25,903 nt of DNA from Acetobacteraceae bacterium (GTDB lineage Bacteria; Pseudomonadota; Alphaproteobacteria; Zavarziniales; Zavarziniaceae): the NCBI GenBank assembly GCA_947379865.1, contig CANCOY010000053.1:1-25903 (forward strand), written 5' to 3'. The notes below the pieces were generated by a model. That model ran no database searches and was not told where the DNA came from. It saw nothing but the letters and a program-made list of their open reading frames with translations. Of this stretch, positions 14,926-22,500 are shown piece after piece. The translations under genes and the position numbers were made by a program. How positions within the stretch are numbered: position 1 is the first letter of the stretch; every line of letters begins with the position of its first letter.

Positions 14926-15873
14926 CTAGCTGGGGCTGCGCTCGATCAGGGTGCCGGCCCCAAGGGCGGTGAAGATTTCCATCAGGGTGGCATGGGGCAC
15001 GCGGCCGTCGAGGATGACGGCGGCTTCAACGCCCTTGTCCACGGCATCGAGGCAGGTCTCGATCTTGGGGATCATGCCGCCAGAGATGGTGCCGTCCGCA
15101 ATCAGGGCGCGGGCGCGGGCGGCGGTCATGCGGGCCACCAGCTGCTTGTCGGCATCCAGCACGCCCGCCACGTCGGTCAGCAGCAGCAGGCGGGCCGCGC
15201 CGAGGGCGGCGGCAATAGCACCGGCCGCCGTGTCGGCGTTGATGTTGTAGGTGGCCCCATCGGCACCCATGCCAATGGGCGCAATGACGGGGATGAAATC
15301 CGACTGCTCGAACAGGCGGATGGCCGAGGGGTCCACCCGCTCCGGCTCACCCACAAAGCCAAGGTCGAGCACGCGTTCGATGTTTGAATCCGGGTCGCGC
15401 TTGGTGCGGGTCAGGCGGCGGGCATGGATCATCGGCCCGTCCTTGCCAGACAGGCCAATGGCGCGGCCACCGGCGGCGTTGATCGCCGTCACCAGCGCCT
15501 TATTGATGGAACCGGCCAGAACCATCTCCACCACCTCGACCGCCGCCGCATCGGTCACGCGCAGGCCGTCGACAAAACTGGAGCGGATGTTCAGCCGGTC
15601 CAGCATGCGGGCAATCTGCGGCCCGCCGCCGTGCACCACGACCGGGTTGATGCCCACCTGCTTGAGCAGGACGATGTCATGGGCAAAATGCCGCTGCCCC
15701 TCTTCGTCACCCATGGCGTGGCCGCCGTATTTCACCACAAAGGTGCGGCCGGCATAGCGCTGCATATAGGGCAGCGCCTCTGTCAGGGTCTGGGCGGTGT
15801 CGAGCCAGCGGGTGCGAAGCTGTGCCTCGCCACCGGGAGTGGCCGACGTTTCAGGGCGGATCTCGGTCGTCAT
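14926..15873 (-). CDS. argB: Acetylglutamate kinase
   Basis: This enzyme phosphorylates N-acetyl-L-glutamate, the second step of arginine synthesis; it has 315 residues. VVKYGGHAMGD with Lys48 and HGGGPQ at 81-86 form the phosphate-binding region. YNINADTAAGAIA and GTISGGMIPKIETCLDAV are later family motifs. The N-terminal extension of about 25 residues (RTRWLDTAQTLTEALPYMQ) is the helix found in arginine-inhibited, hexameric enzymes, so feedback inhibition by arginine is likely. It is the last gene of the rpmH-to-argB run and starts 9 bases after yihA. Confidence 0.97.
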   Translation of the reverse strand: MTTEIRPETSATPGGEAQLRTRWLDTAQTLTEALPYMQRYAGRTFVVKYGGHAMGDEEGQRHFAHDIVLLKQVGINPVVVHGGGPQIARMLDRLNIRSSFVDGLRVTDAAAVEVVEMVLAGSINKALVTAINAAGGRAIGLSGKDGPMIHARRLTRTKRDPDSNIERVLDLGFVGEPERVDPSAIRLFEQSDFIPVIAPIGMGADGATYNINADTAAGAIAAALGAARLLLLTDVAGVLDADKQLVARMTAARARALIADGTISGGMIPKIETCLDAVDKGVEAAVILDGRVPHATLMEIFTALGAGTLIERSPS

Positions 15874-15882
15874 GGACGGGGC

Positions 15883-16608
15883 TTAGCCCAGCGAGGCGTC
15901 TGCTGCAAGATCTGAAAGTCCACTGCGGATTTCCGGCAGCCCCCAGCCCTCGGCGGCGCTTGAGGCGATGATATGGGGATGGGCTGCCGGGCGGCCCTTA
16001 AGTTCCGCCGCAACCTTGTCGATCATGGGCTGGCGTTCGGCCGTCAGGATCTTGTCCATCTTGGTCAGCACGACCTGATAGGAGACCGCCGAGCGATCCA
16101 TCAGGGTCATGGCGTCACGGTCGCTGGCCTTAAGGCCATGGCGGCCGTCGATCAGCAGACAGACCCGGCGCAGGGGCTGACGCCCCTTGAGATAACGCTC
16201 GATCAGATCGGTCCAGGCATCCACCTGGCCCTTGGGCGCCTGGGCAAAGCCATAGCCCGGCAGATCCACCAGCACGAGGGAATCACCCAGGCGGAAGAAA
16301 TTGATCTCCTGGGTGCGCCCGGGCGTGTTGGAGGTGCGCGCCAGCCCCTTCCGGTTGGTCAGGGCGTTGATCAGGCTGGACTTGCCAACGTTGGAGCGCC
16401 CGGCAAAGGCCACCTCGATCAGCGCGGCCTCAGGCAGATAGGCTTCCTTGGTGACGCCAAGCATGAAGGTACACGGCCCGGCGAAGAGCTTGCGCCCCCG
16501 CTCTTCCGAGAGGACGCGTGCAGCTTCGTCCTCGGCATTGCCGGGGGCGGGGCCGCCAGTGCCGGGGGCGATCAGATCTTCACCCCCATGCGGCGCATGA
16601 TCAGCCAC
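15883..16608 (-). CDS. yihA: Ribosome biogenesis GTP-binding protein YihA/YsxC (EngB)
   Basis: A TRAFAC-class GTPase needed for large-subunit assembly. From GTG at 16608 it has 241 residues. G1 is AGRSNVGKSSLINAL (70-77 holds GRSNVGKS), the G2-region Thr is in NTPGRTQEINFF, G3 is DLPGYGFA, and G4 is TKMDK. The conserved part begins GRKLFAGPCTF near residue 38. The start is not secure: no ATG lies in frame. The choices are GTG at 16608, overlapping the end of yidC by 37 bases, TTG at 16644, or a rarer codon closer to the conserved domain. It sits between yidC and argB in the operon. Confidence 0.93.
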   Translation of the reverse strand: MADHAPHGGEDLIAPGTGGPAPGNAEDEAARVLSEERGRKLFAGPCTFMLGVTKEAYLPEAALIEVAFAGRSNVGKSSLINALTNRKGLARTSNTPGRTQEINFFRLGDSLVLVDLPGYGFAQAPKGQVDAWTDLIERYLKGRQPLRRVCLLIDGRHGLKASDRDAMTLMDRSAVSYQVVLTKMDKILTAERQPMIDKVAAELKGRPAAHPHIIASSAAEGWGLPEIRSGLSDLAADASLG

Positions 16609-18305
16609 TGCTGTGCAATCGACAGCAGGTTGTTCCACGTCCAATAGATCACCAGGCCGGCCGGGAAGGTCGACAGCATGAAGGTGAAGATCAGCGGCAT
16701 GAACATGAACACCTTGGCCTGCACCGGATCGGGCGGCGGCGGATTCATGCGCTGCTGCAGGAACATGGTGGCGCCCATGATGATCGGCCAGACGCCAATG
16801 CCAAGGAAGCCGGGCGGCGTCCAGGGAATGAGGCCAAACAGGTTCAGGATGTGCGTCGGGTCGGGCGCCGCCAGATCGTGGATCCAGCCAAAGAAGGGCG
16901 CGTGACGCATTTCGATGGAGACGAACAGCACCTTGTAGAGGGCGAAGAACACGGGAATCTGCACCACGATGGGCAGGCAGCCGGCCAGCGGATTCACCTT
17001 CTCGCGCTTGTAGAGTTCCATCGTCTCCTGCTGCTGGCGGGCGCGATCGTCTTTGAAGCGCTCGCGGATCTCGGCCATCTTTGGCGCCAGCTTCTTCATC
17101 TTGCTCATGGACTCGTAGGACTTGTTGGCCAACGGGTACATGATCCCCTTGATGATCACGGTGAGCAGCAGGATGGCGAGGCCGAAATTGCCCAGCACCT
17201 TGTTGAAGATGTCGATCACCAGGAAGATCGGCTTGGTCAGGAAATAGAACCAGCCGAAATCGATGGCGAGGTCGAACTTGGCAACCCCAAGCTCGGACGC
17301 ATAGCGATCGAGCAGATGCACTTCCTTGGCCCCGGCAAACAGCCGGCCTTCGGTTTCCACCGTGGCGCCGACGCCAAGCTCCAGGCCCGGCTTCAGATAG
17401 TCAACCTGATAGCGGTCGCCGGTGGCGGCAAGGGCATGGTTGAAGCTGGCGGTAAAGGCCACATCCTGTGACGGCACGATGGCGGTCAGCCAGTACTTGT
17501 CCGTAAAGCCGATCCAGCCGCCGGTTGAGGCTTCCGAGAGGTGGGTCTCGTCCTTGATGTCCTTGTACTTGTGTTCCTTCAGGCGGCCGTCGAGCACGCC
17601 GACCAGGCCTTCATGCAGGATGAATTCGTCCGCCACCTTCATGTCGCCCAGGCGCTGGAGGCGCGCCCAGGGGAACAGGGTAACGCCAGCCTTGCCGCTG
17701 TTCGCCACGCGGTCCACGACGCGGAACATATAGTCCTTGTCGAGGGTGATGACGCGCTGGAACTTCAGGCCCTCGCCATTATCCCAGCTCAGCGTCACCG
17801 GCTGGTCGGGGGCGATCACGTCACGGTCGGCGGTCCACAGCGTGTCGGGGCCCGGCAGCTTCAAACCGGTGCCAGCCGCCGTCCAGCCGAAATCGGCGAA
17901 ATAAGGCTCTGCCGTGCCAAGGGGCGACAGCAGCACGATGTCGGAACTGCCCGGATCCGTGGTGAGGCGATAGTCGGCCAGGGTCACGTCGTCGAAACGG
18001 GCGCCAACAAGGTTGATCGACCCATGCACGCGGGCTGAGTCGATGCGCACACGCTTGCCACCGGCAATCAGCTTTGCCCGTTCCGCCGGGGTCTGGCCGT
18101 GGGCGACGGGGGCGGCATCCGGCACCGCACTGGCGACCGGGGTCGGCACGCCATCCGGACCCAGAGCAACGGTCGGTGCGGCTGCTGCCGTCGTCTGCTC
18201 CACCGGCTTGGCGGGGGGCTTGGCCGGCGGAAAGAAATACTGGAAGCCGAGGAAGATGGCTGCGGCCAGCGCCACCGCCGTGATCAGATTACGTTGGTCC
18301 TGCAT
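16572..18305 (-). CDS. yidC: Membrane protein insertase YidC
   Basis: A 577-residue inner-membrane insertase of the YidC/Oxa1/Alb3 family, acting alone or with SecYEG. The N-terminal signal-anchor (LITAVALAAAIFLGFQYFF) is followed by a Pro/Ala-rich linker and a large periplasmic beta-domain, to about residue 350. The C-terminal core carries five membrane segments, the cytoplasmic coiled region MKKLAPKMAEIRERFKDD, and LAGCLPIVVQIPVFFALYKV. The groove residue that is Arg in E. coli is Lys386 here (VIIKGIMYPL), a conservative change. The start follows yidD by a few bases, and the gene overlaps yihA at its end. Confidence 0.97.
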   Translation of the reverse strand: MQDQRNLITAVALAAAIFLGFQYFFPPAKPPAKPVEQTTAAAAPTVALGPDGVPTPVASAVPDAAPVAHGQTPAERAKLIAGGKRVRIDSARVHGSINLVGARFDDVTLADYRLTTDPGSSDIVLLSPLGTAEPYFADFGWTAAGTGLKLPGPDTLWTADRDVIAPDQPVTLSWDNGEGLKFQRVITLDKDYMFRVVDRVANSGKAGVTLFPWARLQRLGDMKVADEFILHEGLVGVLDGRLKEHKYKDIKDETHLSEASTGGWIGFTDKYWLTAIVPSQDVAFTASFNHALAATGDRYQVDYLKPGLELGVGATVETEGRLFAGAKEVHLLDRYASELGVAKFDLAIDFGWFYFLTKPIFLVIDIFNKVLGNFGLAILLLTVIIKGIMYPLANKSYESMSKMKKLAPKMAEIRERFKDDRARQQQETMELYKREKVNPLAGCLPIVVQIPVFFALYKVLFVSIEMRHAPFFGWIHDLAAPDPTHILNLFGLIPWTPPGFLGIGVWPIIMGATMFLQQRMNPPPPDPVQAKVFMFMPLIFTFMLSTFPAGLVIYWTWNNLLSIAQQWLIMRRMGVKI

Positions 18306-18614
18306 CTATCGACCTTCCGGTTCCGGGTTGGCGCTGCCAGCCCGTGCCGGTACCCGCTCGGGCACCGGGTCGTAGCCATGGCCGCCCCATGGATGGCAGC
18401 GCGCAAGGCGGGCCAGCACAAGGCGGGATCCCTCGATGGCACCATGGCGCGCCAGGGCTTCGAGGGCATATTGCGAGCATGACGGGGCAAAGCGACAGGA
18501 CGGTGGCAGAAAGGGCGAAATACCCCAGCGCCACACGAGGACCGGCACCGAAAGCAGCCGTGCTGCCAGCCTCGCCGCCAGACCTGGTGTCCCTGCCTGC
18601 CCCGTCGGCGTCAT
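18306..18614 (-). CDS. yidD: Membrane protein insertion efficiency factor YidD
   Basis: A 102-residue protein thought to assist YidC-dependent insertion. The conserved block is WRWGISPFLPPSCRFAPSCS, followed by QYALEALARHG, and then CHPWGGHGYDPVP; these Cys and Gly-rich motifs define the family. An amphipathic N-terminal segment (LAARLAARLLSVPVLVW) probably lies on the membrane. Its ATG overlaps the rnpA stop (ATGA), and it ends directly against the yidC start, in the usual rnpA-yidD-yidC order. Confidence 0.95.
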   Translation of the reverse strand: MTPTGQAGTPGLAARLAARLLSVPVLVWRWGISPFLPPSCRFAPSCSQYALEALARHGAIEGSRLVLARLARCHPWGGHGYDPVPERVPARAGSANPEPEGR

Positions 18615-19066
18615 TTGCGCCGGCCCGGCGGGCGACCGCTTGAAGGGCGCGCCTTTACCACCCGTGCAACAGCCAGTTCGACATCGCCAACCAGTTCCGC
18701 GAAGGGACGGTCGAGGGTCTCGCGCCGCCCGATCAGCACATAATCGGTTCCCGGTCGGCCAGCGCGCGCCATCACCAGCGCCGCTGCTGCCCTCAGGCGG
18801 CGGCGGGCACGGTTGCGGGCAACCGAATTGCCAACTTTTTTCGATACGGTAAAACCGACGCCGATCACGCCTTCACCGCCCGGAGAACCGGATGCTTCTG
18901 CACCCGGCCGGGGCGCCGCCTGCAAGGTCAGCCCGGGGGCTGTCCAGCGGACCCGCGTGTCGGCCACCGCCAGAAACTCGCGCCGCTTCTTCAGCCGGCG
19001 CACAATATGCGCCGACGTGGCAGAGACAGCATCGCTCTGGTCTGGATCGGGCATGGGCGCCGACAT
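18611..19066 (-). CDS. rnpA: Ribonuclease P protein component
   Basis: The protein subunit of RNase P, which aids the catalytic RNA in 5' tRNA maturation. The core begins RLKKRREFLAVADTRVRW and includes the RNR-type motif SKKVGNSVARNRARRRLRAA. At 151 residues it is longer than the usual 110-125: there is a 23-residue N-terminal extension (MSAPMPDPDQSDAV...) and a Gly/Ser/Glu insertion (AEASGSPGGEG) before the RNR motif. The extension may partly reflect start choice; an ATG at 19054 is also in frame. It lies 30 bases after rpmH. Confidence 0.94.
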   Translation of the reverse strand: MSAPMPDPDQSDAVSATSAHIVRRLKKRREFLAVADTRVRWTAPGLTLQAAPRPGAEASGSPGGEGVIGVGFTVSKKVGNSVARNRARRRLRAAAALVMARAGRPGTDYVLIGRRETLDRPFAELVGDVELAVARVVKARPSSGRPPGRRK

Positions 19067-19096
19067 GATGCTAACCGGCCGACTGGCCGGGACGGT

Positions 19097-19231
19097 TTAC
19101 GCCGAAAGGCGCTTGCGTCCCTTGGCACGCCGACGGGCGAGCACCACACGACCGCCCACAGTGGCGGCACGCGCCCGGAAACCATGGCGACGCTTGCGCA
19201 CCAGGACGCTTGGTTGATAGGTCCGCTTCAC
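19097..19231 (-). CDS. rpmH: 50S ribosomal protein L34
   Basis: A 44-residue basic protein of the large ribosomal subunit. The sequence starts KRTYQPSVLVRKRRHGFRAR after the initiator and ends ARRRAKGRKRLSA, close to the family consensus throughout. The start is GTG at 19231, with TAGGAG 8 bases upstream. It is the first gene of the rpmH-rnpA-yidD-yidC-yihA-argB run and has its own promoter and a stem-loop in its leader. Confidence 0.97.
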   Translation of the reverse strand: MKRTYQPSVLVRKRRHGFRARAATVGGRVVLARRRAKGRKRLSA

Positions 19232-19248
19232 GGCAAATGCTCCTAGTT

Positions 19249-19269
19249 GGCGGTTGCACGGCAACCACC
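19249..19269 (-). promoter_or_regulatory. Stem-loop in the rpmH 5' leader
   Basis: On the minus strand GGTGGTTGC and GCAACCGCC can form a 9-bp stem (one G-U pair) with a 3-base loop. It would begin a few bases after the predicted transcription start and end 4 bases before the Shine-Dalgarno. It could protect the 5' end of this ribosomal-protein message or modulate translation. This is based on pairing only. Confidence 0.4.
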
Positions 19270-19282
19270 GAATTCGGCAGGG

Positions 19283-19312
19283 TGTATAGGGTACGGGGGG
19301 CCTATAAGTCAA
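19283..19312 (-). promoter_or_regulatory. Sigma-70-type promoter for the rpmH operon
   Basis: Read on the minus strand, TTGACT (19312-19307) and TATACA (19288-19283) are separated by 18 bases. Both are near-consensus. The predicted transcription start near 19276 gives a leader of about 45 bases before the GTG of rpmH. It is the clearest promoter in the window. Confidence 0.65.
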
Positions 19313-19358
19313 CCACACAGGCACAGAGGTTTGGTGAAAGGTCATCCGGCGGCATCCT

Positions 19359-19393
19359 TGGCAAGAGGCGCGGCACCACGCATCCTCTTGCCA
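19359..19393 (+). repeat. 10-bp perfect inverted repeat at the start of the DUF547 gene
   Basis: TGGCAAGAGG (19359-19368) and CCTCTTGCCA (19384-19393) are exact reverse complements around a 15-base spacer. The right arm ends 2 bases before the ATG at 19396. It replaces the region where a Shine-Dalgarno would be expected, and the only SD-like sequence (AAGAGG) is locked in the left arm. It could be an RNA hairpin controlling translation or a DNA operator. Confidence 0.6.
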
Positions 19394-19395
19394 CC

Positions 19396-20268
19396 ATGAC
19401 CACAAGACGCCCCCCTCAACCGACCCGTCGCAGCCTGCTGGCTGCTGGCCTGCTGGGCTGGCTGCAAAGCGTCGGTGCCGGCCCCGCCGCCGCTGCCCCC
19501 TCTGCCCAGCCCTGGGCACGCTGGGCCGCCCATGACAATGCCAATGCCAGCCGCGTGGATCACAGCACATGGTCTGCCTTCCTGACGCGCCATCTCAAGA
19601 CCGATGCCCATGGCATCAACCGGGTTTCCTATGACCTGGTCAGCCGCGCCGAGCGGGCGCAGCTGGCGACCTACATAAAGCATCTGGAACGCGCCGACGT
19701 CGACCATCTGTCCCGCGACGAACAGCGCGCCTTCTGGATCAATCTCTACAATGCCCTGACCGTGGCCACGGTGATGGACCATTACCCCGTCGCCTCGATC
19801 CGCGACATTGCGATCTCACCCGGCTGGTTCAGCCGGGGGCCGTGGGGCGCAAAGCTGGTGCAGGTGGCCGGCGAGGCCCTGAGCCTTGACGACATCGAAC
19901 ACCGCATCCTGCGCCCGTTCTGGCGTGATCCGCGTCTGCACTATGCCCTCAACTGTGCCGCCCTTGGCTGCCCCAATCTGGCAAAGGACGCCTATGAGGC
20001 CGCCACGAGCGAGGCCATGCTGGATGCGGCGGCCCATGCCTTTGTGAACCACCCGCGCGGGGCGCGGATCGACCGGGGGCGCCTGTTCGTCTCGTCGATC
20101 TATGTCTGGTACGCCGACGATTTCGGCACCTCCGACACGGCCATCGTCAACCACATCAAGCATTATGCCGGTCCCGACCTGCTGGGCCGCCTGGCCATGA
20201 TCGACCAGATCTCGGGCGATGATTACAACTGGGTCCTAAATGACGAGGCCACGGCACATGCCGGCTGA
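19396..20268 (+). CDS. DUF547 domain-containing protein with Tat-like signal
   Basis: A 290-residue, probably exported protein. The N-terminus PTRRSLLAAGLLGWL followed by an AAAAPSA region looks like a twin-arginine signal peptide, which would place it in the periplasm. The body carries the DUF547 core, with AFWINLYNALTVATVMDHYP, then LHYALNCAALGCPNLAKDAY, and near the end VSSIYVWYADDFG. The family has conserved Asn, His and Cys residues but no established reaction known to me. Its last 11 bases overlap the following VTT-domain gene, so the two are co-transcribed. No good ribosome binding site precedes the ATG; an inverted repeat takes its place. Confidence 0.88.
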   Translation: MTTRRPPQPTRRSLLAAGLLGWLQSVGAGPAAAAPSAQPWARWAAHDNANASRVDHSTWSAFLTRHLKTDAHGINRVSYDLVSRAERAQLATYIKHLERADVDHLSRDEQRAFWINLYNALTVATVMDHYPVASIRDIAISPGWFSRGPWGAKLVQVAGEALSLDDIEHRILRPFWRDPRLHYALNCAALGCPNLAKDAYEAATSEAMLDAAAHAFVNHPRGARIDRGRLFVSSIYVWYADDFGTSDTAIVNHIKHYAGPDLLGRLAMIDQISGDDYNWVLNDEATAHAG

Positions 20269-20992
20269 ACCCAATGCAACCAGCCGGCTGACCGCCCTGC
20301 TGAAACGCACCTGGCCGCTGCTGGCCATTGCGGCCGGGATTGTGCTGGTCTTCTCCCTTGGTCTGCACCGCTATCTCAGCTTCAGCGTACTGCGCGACAA
20401 TCGGGCCGAACTGGTCGCCTGGGTGGCGGCGGCAGGCCCCCTTGCCGTGCTTGCCTTCATCGCTGTCTATATCGTGGTGGTCACCCTGTCGCTGCCGGGG
20501 GGTGCGGTGATGACGATCACTGGCGGCTTCCTGTTTGGCGCCGTCTGGGGCTCGCTCTGGGTGGTGATTGGCGCCACCATCGGGGCCAGCCTGCTGTTCC
20601 TTGCGGCCCGCACCAGCCTGGGCGAACCCCTGCGTGCCCGCGCCGGCCCGGCACTTGCCCGCATGGCCGAGGGGTTCCGGGCCAATGCCTTCAGCTATCT
20701 GCTGTTCCTGCGGCTGGTGCCGGCCTTTCCGTTCTTTCTGGTGAACCTGGCGCCCGCCTTTCTGGGCGTGCCGCTTGGCACCTATGTGATGGCAACCTTC
20801 ATCGGCATCCTGCCGGCAACCTTTGTCTTTGCCAGTGTGGGGGCGGGGCTTGGCAGTGTCTTTGATGCCGGTGGCGATTTTACGCCGGCGGGCATCCTCA
20901 CCCCCCAGGTGCTGCTGGCGCTGGGCGGCCTTGCCCTGCTGGCCCTGCTGCCGATTGCCATGAAGCGGTTCAGCGCCGCCAAGGAAAAATAA
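20258..20992 (+). CDS. TVP38/TMEM64 (VTT-domain) membrane protein
   Basis: A 244-residue inner-membrane protein of the DedA/VTT superfamily. The segments include LLAIAAGIVLVFSLGL, LAVLAFIAVYIVVVTLSLPG and VLLALGGLALLALLPIAM. Between them is the VTT core: LPGGAVMTITGGFLFGAVWG, then the FLRLVPAFPFFLVN re-entrant region with a conserved Arg. Members are linked to lipid movement or membrane homeostasis; the substrate here is unknown. ATG at 20258 is chosen because GAGG lies 9 bases before it; an ATG at 20240 is also in frame. It overlaps the DUF547 gene and is followed after 1 base by a flavoprotein gene, a pairing seen in other bacteria. Confidence 0.92.
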   Translation: MPAEPNATSRLTALLKRTWPLLAIAAGIVLVFSLGLHRYLSFSVLRDNRAELVAWVAAAGPLAVLAFIAVYIVVVTLSLPGGAVMTITGGFLFGAVWGSLWVVIGATIGASLLFLAARTSLGEPLRARAGPALARMAEGFRANAFSYLLFLRLVPAFPFFLVNLAPAFLGVPLGTYVMATFIGILPATFVFASVGAGLGSVFDAGGDFTPAGILTPQVLLALGGLALLALLPIAMKRFSAAKEK

Positions 20993-20993
20993 G

Positions 20994-22415
20994 ATGCGCC
21001 AGATTACAGCCGATATCTGTGTCATCGGCGCCGGTTCAGGCGGGCTTTCGGTGGCGGCAGGCGCGTCGCAGCTTGGCCAGAAGACCGTGCTGATCGAACG
21101 CCACCGCATGGGCGGCGATTGCCTGAACGTGGGCTGCGTGCCCTCAAAGGCGCTGATCGCCGCCGCCCATGCCGCTTATGCCCAGCGCCATCCAGGCCCC
21201 CTGGGCGTGGCCCCGGTGGTGCCCACTATCGATTTCCAGGCTGTTCACGACCATGTGCACGGCGTGATCGCAGAGATTGCGCCCACCGATTCCGTCGCCC
21301 GCTTTCAGGCCCTTGGGGTGGAGGTGATCGAGGCCGAGGGGCGCTTTGTGGACCCGCACACCGTCGTCGCGGGCGATGCCCGCATCACCGCGCGGCGCTT
21401 TGTCATCGCCACGGGATCACGCCCCGCCATCCCCCCCCTTCCCGGCCTCGACAGCGTGGCCTATCTGACCAATGAGACGATCTTTGACCTGAGGGTGTGC
21501 CCACGCCATCTGGTGATCATCGGCGGTGGCGCCATCGGCCTTGAACTGGCGCAGGCCTTCCGACGCCTGGGGGCAGCGGTCAGCGTGATCGAGCGTATGG
21601 ACATGCTGGGCCGGGAAGACCCGGAAGCAGCGGGATATGTTACCCGGGCGCTGGCCGTCGAAGGGGTTACCCTGCTGCCCCGGACAGAGATCACGGCGCT
21701 TTCCCGCGACGGCGACGACATCGCCATTGCCACACGTGGCGCCGGCGGCGAACAGCGCCTGCTGGCCAGCCATCTGCTGATCGCCGCAGGCCGGCAGCCC
21801 AATGTCGAGGGCCTGGGCCTTGAGGCCGCAGGGATCGCCTGCACCCCTGCCGGCATTACGGTCGACAAGCGCCTGCGCACCTCCAATCGCCGTGTCCATG
21901 CCATTGGGGATGTGGCGGGTGGCCTGCAGTTCACCCATGTGGCTGGCTGGCATGCCGGCCTTTTCATCCGCAATGCCTTGTTCCGCCTGCCCATCAATGC
22001 CGGCGACACCCAGGCCATTCCGCGTGTAACCTATACCGATCCTGAACTTGCCCATGTCGGGCTTTCCGAGGCCGAGGCGACGGCCCGGGGCACTGTCCGC
22101 ATCCTGCGCTGGCCGCTGGCTGAGAACGACCGCGCCCGCACCGCCCACCGTAGTGATGGCCTCGCCAAGGTCATTACCGACCGGCGCGGCCGCATTCTGG
22201 GGGCAACCCTGGTGGGGCCGGGCGCGGGGGAGTTGATCGCGCCCTGGGTCCTGGCGATCTCGCAGGGGCTGGGGATTGCGGCCATGGCCGGTGCCGTTGC
22301 GGCCTATCCGACGCTTGGGGAAATCGGCAAGCGGGCGGCGGGCGCCTTCTTTACCCCCGGTCTGTTTTCGGCCCGCACCCGCGCCCTGGTGCGATTTCTG
22401 GCCCGCTTTGGCTAG
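20994..22415 (+). CDS. MerA-like FAD-dependent pyridine nucleotide-disulfide oxidoreductase
   Basis: A 473-residue flavoprotein. FAD binding is shown by VIGAGSGGLSVA (11-17 GAGSGG) and the second FAD motif RRVHAIGDVAGGLQ. The redox-active disulfide is Cys43/Cys48 in GGDCLNVGCVPSKAL. NAD(P) binding is at LVIIGGGAIGLELAQ. Near the C-terminus the dimer-interface motif is AYPTLGEIGKRAAG; the catalytic His of lipoamide dehydrogenases (HPTLSE) is replaced by Tyr, as in mercuric reductase-like proteins. There is no N-terminal heavy-metal domain and no C-terminal Cys pair, so true mercuric reductase activity is unlikely. It starts one base after the VTT gene, suggesting a shared membrane-linked redox task, otherwise unknown. 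Confidence 0.92.
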   Translation: MRQITADICVIGAGSGGLSVAAGASQLGQKTVLIERHRMGGDCLNVGCVPSKALIAAAHAAYAQRHPGPLGVAPVVPTIDFQAVHDHVHGVIAEIAPTDSVARFQALGVEVIEAEGRFVDPHTVVAGDARITARRFVIATGSRPAIPPLPGLDSVAYLTNETIFDLRVCPRHLVIIGGGAIGLELAQAFRRLGAAVSVIERMDMLGREDPEAAGYVTRALAVEGVTLLPRTEITALSRDGDDIAIATRGAGGEQRLLASHLLIAAGRQPNVEGLGLEAAGIACTPAGITVDKRLRTSNRRVHAIGDVAGGLQFTHVAGWHAGLFIRNALFRLPINAGDTQAIPRVTYTDPELAHVGLSEAEATARGTVRILRWPLAENDRARTAHRSDGLAKVITDRRGRILGATLVGPGAGELIAPWVLAISQGLGIAAMAGAVAAYPTLGEIGKRAAGAFFTPGLFSARTRALVRFLARFG

Positions 22416-22423
22416 GGCTGATG

Positions 22424-22434
22424 TTGCAGTGCAA
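22424..22434. promoter_or_regulatory. Interrupted palindrome in the parA promoter region
   Basis: TTGCAGTGCAA is symmetric around its central base. It overlaps TTGCAG (22424-22429), a possible -35, which is followed after 17 bases by TATCTT (22447-22452), a possible -10. A dyad on a promoter suggests an operator. TGC-N-GCA-type dyads resemble sites reported for the PHA regulator PhaR, but that link is weak here. Confidence 0.3.
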
Positions 22435-22500
22435 AAGAATGCTCTTTATCTTAGGCTATGTGGTGTTGCATGAATCCGTGCTTCCAGGCTGGAGTTGGCA

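Noticed and set aside
15873..15890. GCTAAG promoter-like element before argB
   Set aside because: The TAA is the yihA stop codon and the match is poor; argB most likely depends on operon transcription.
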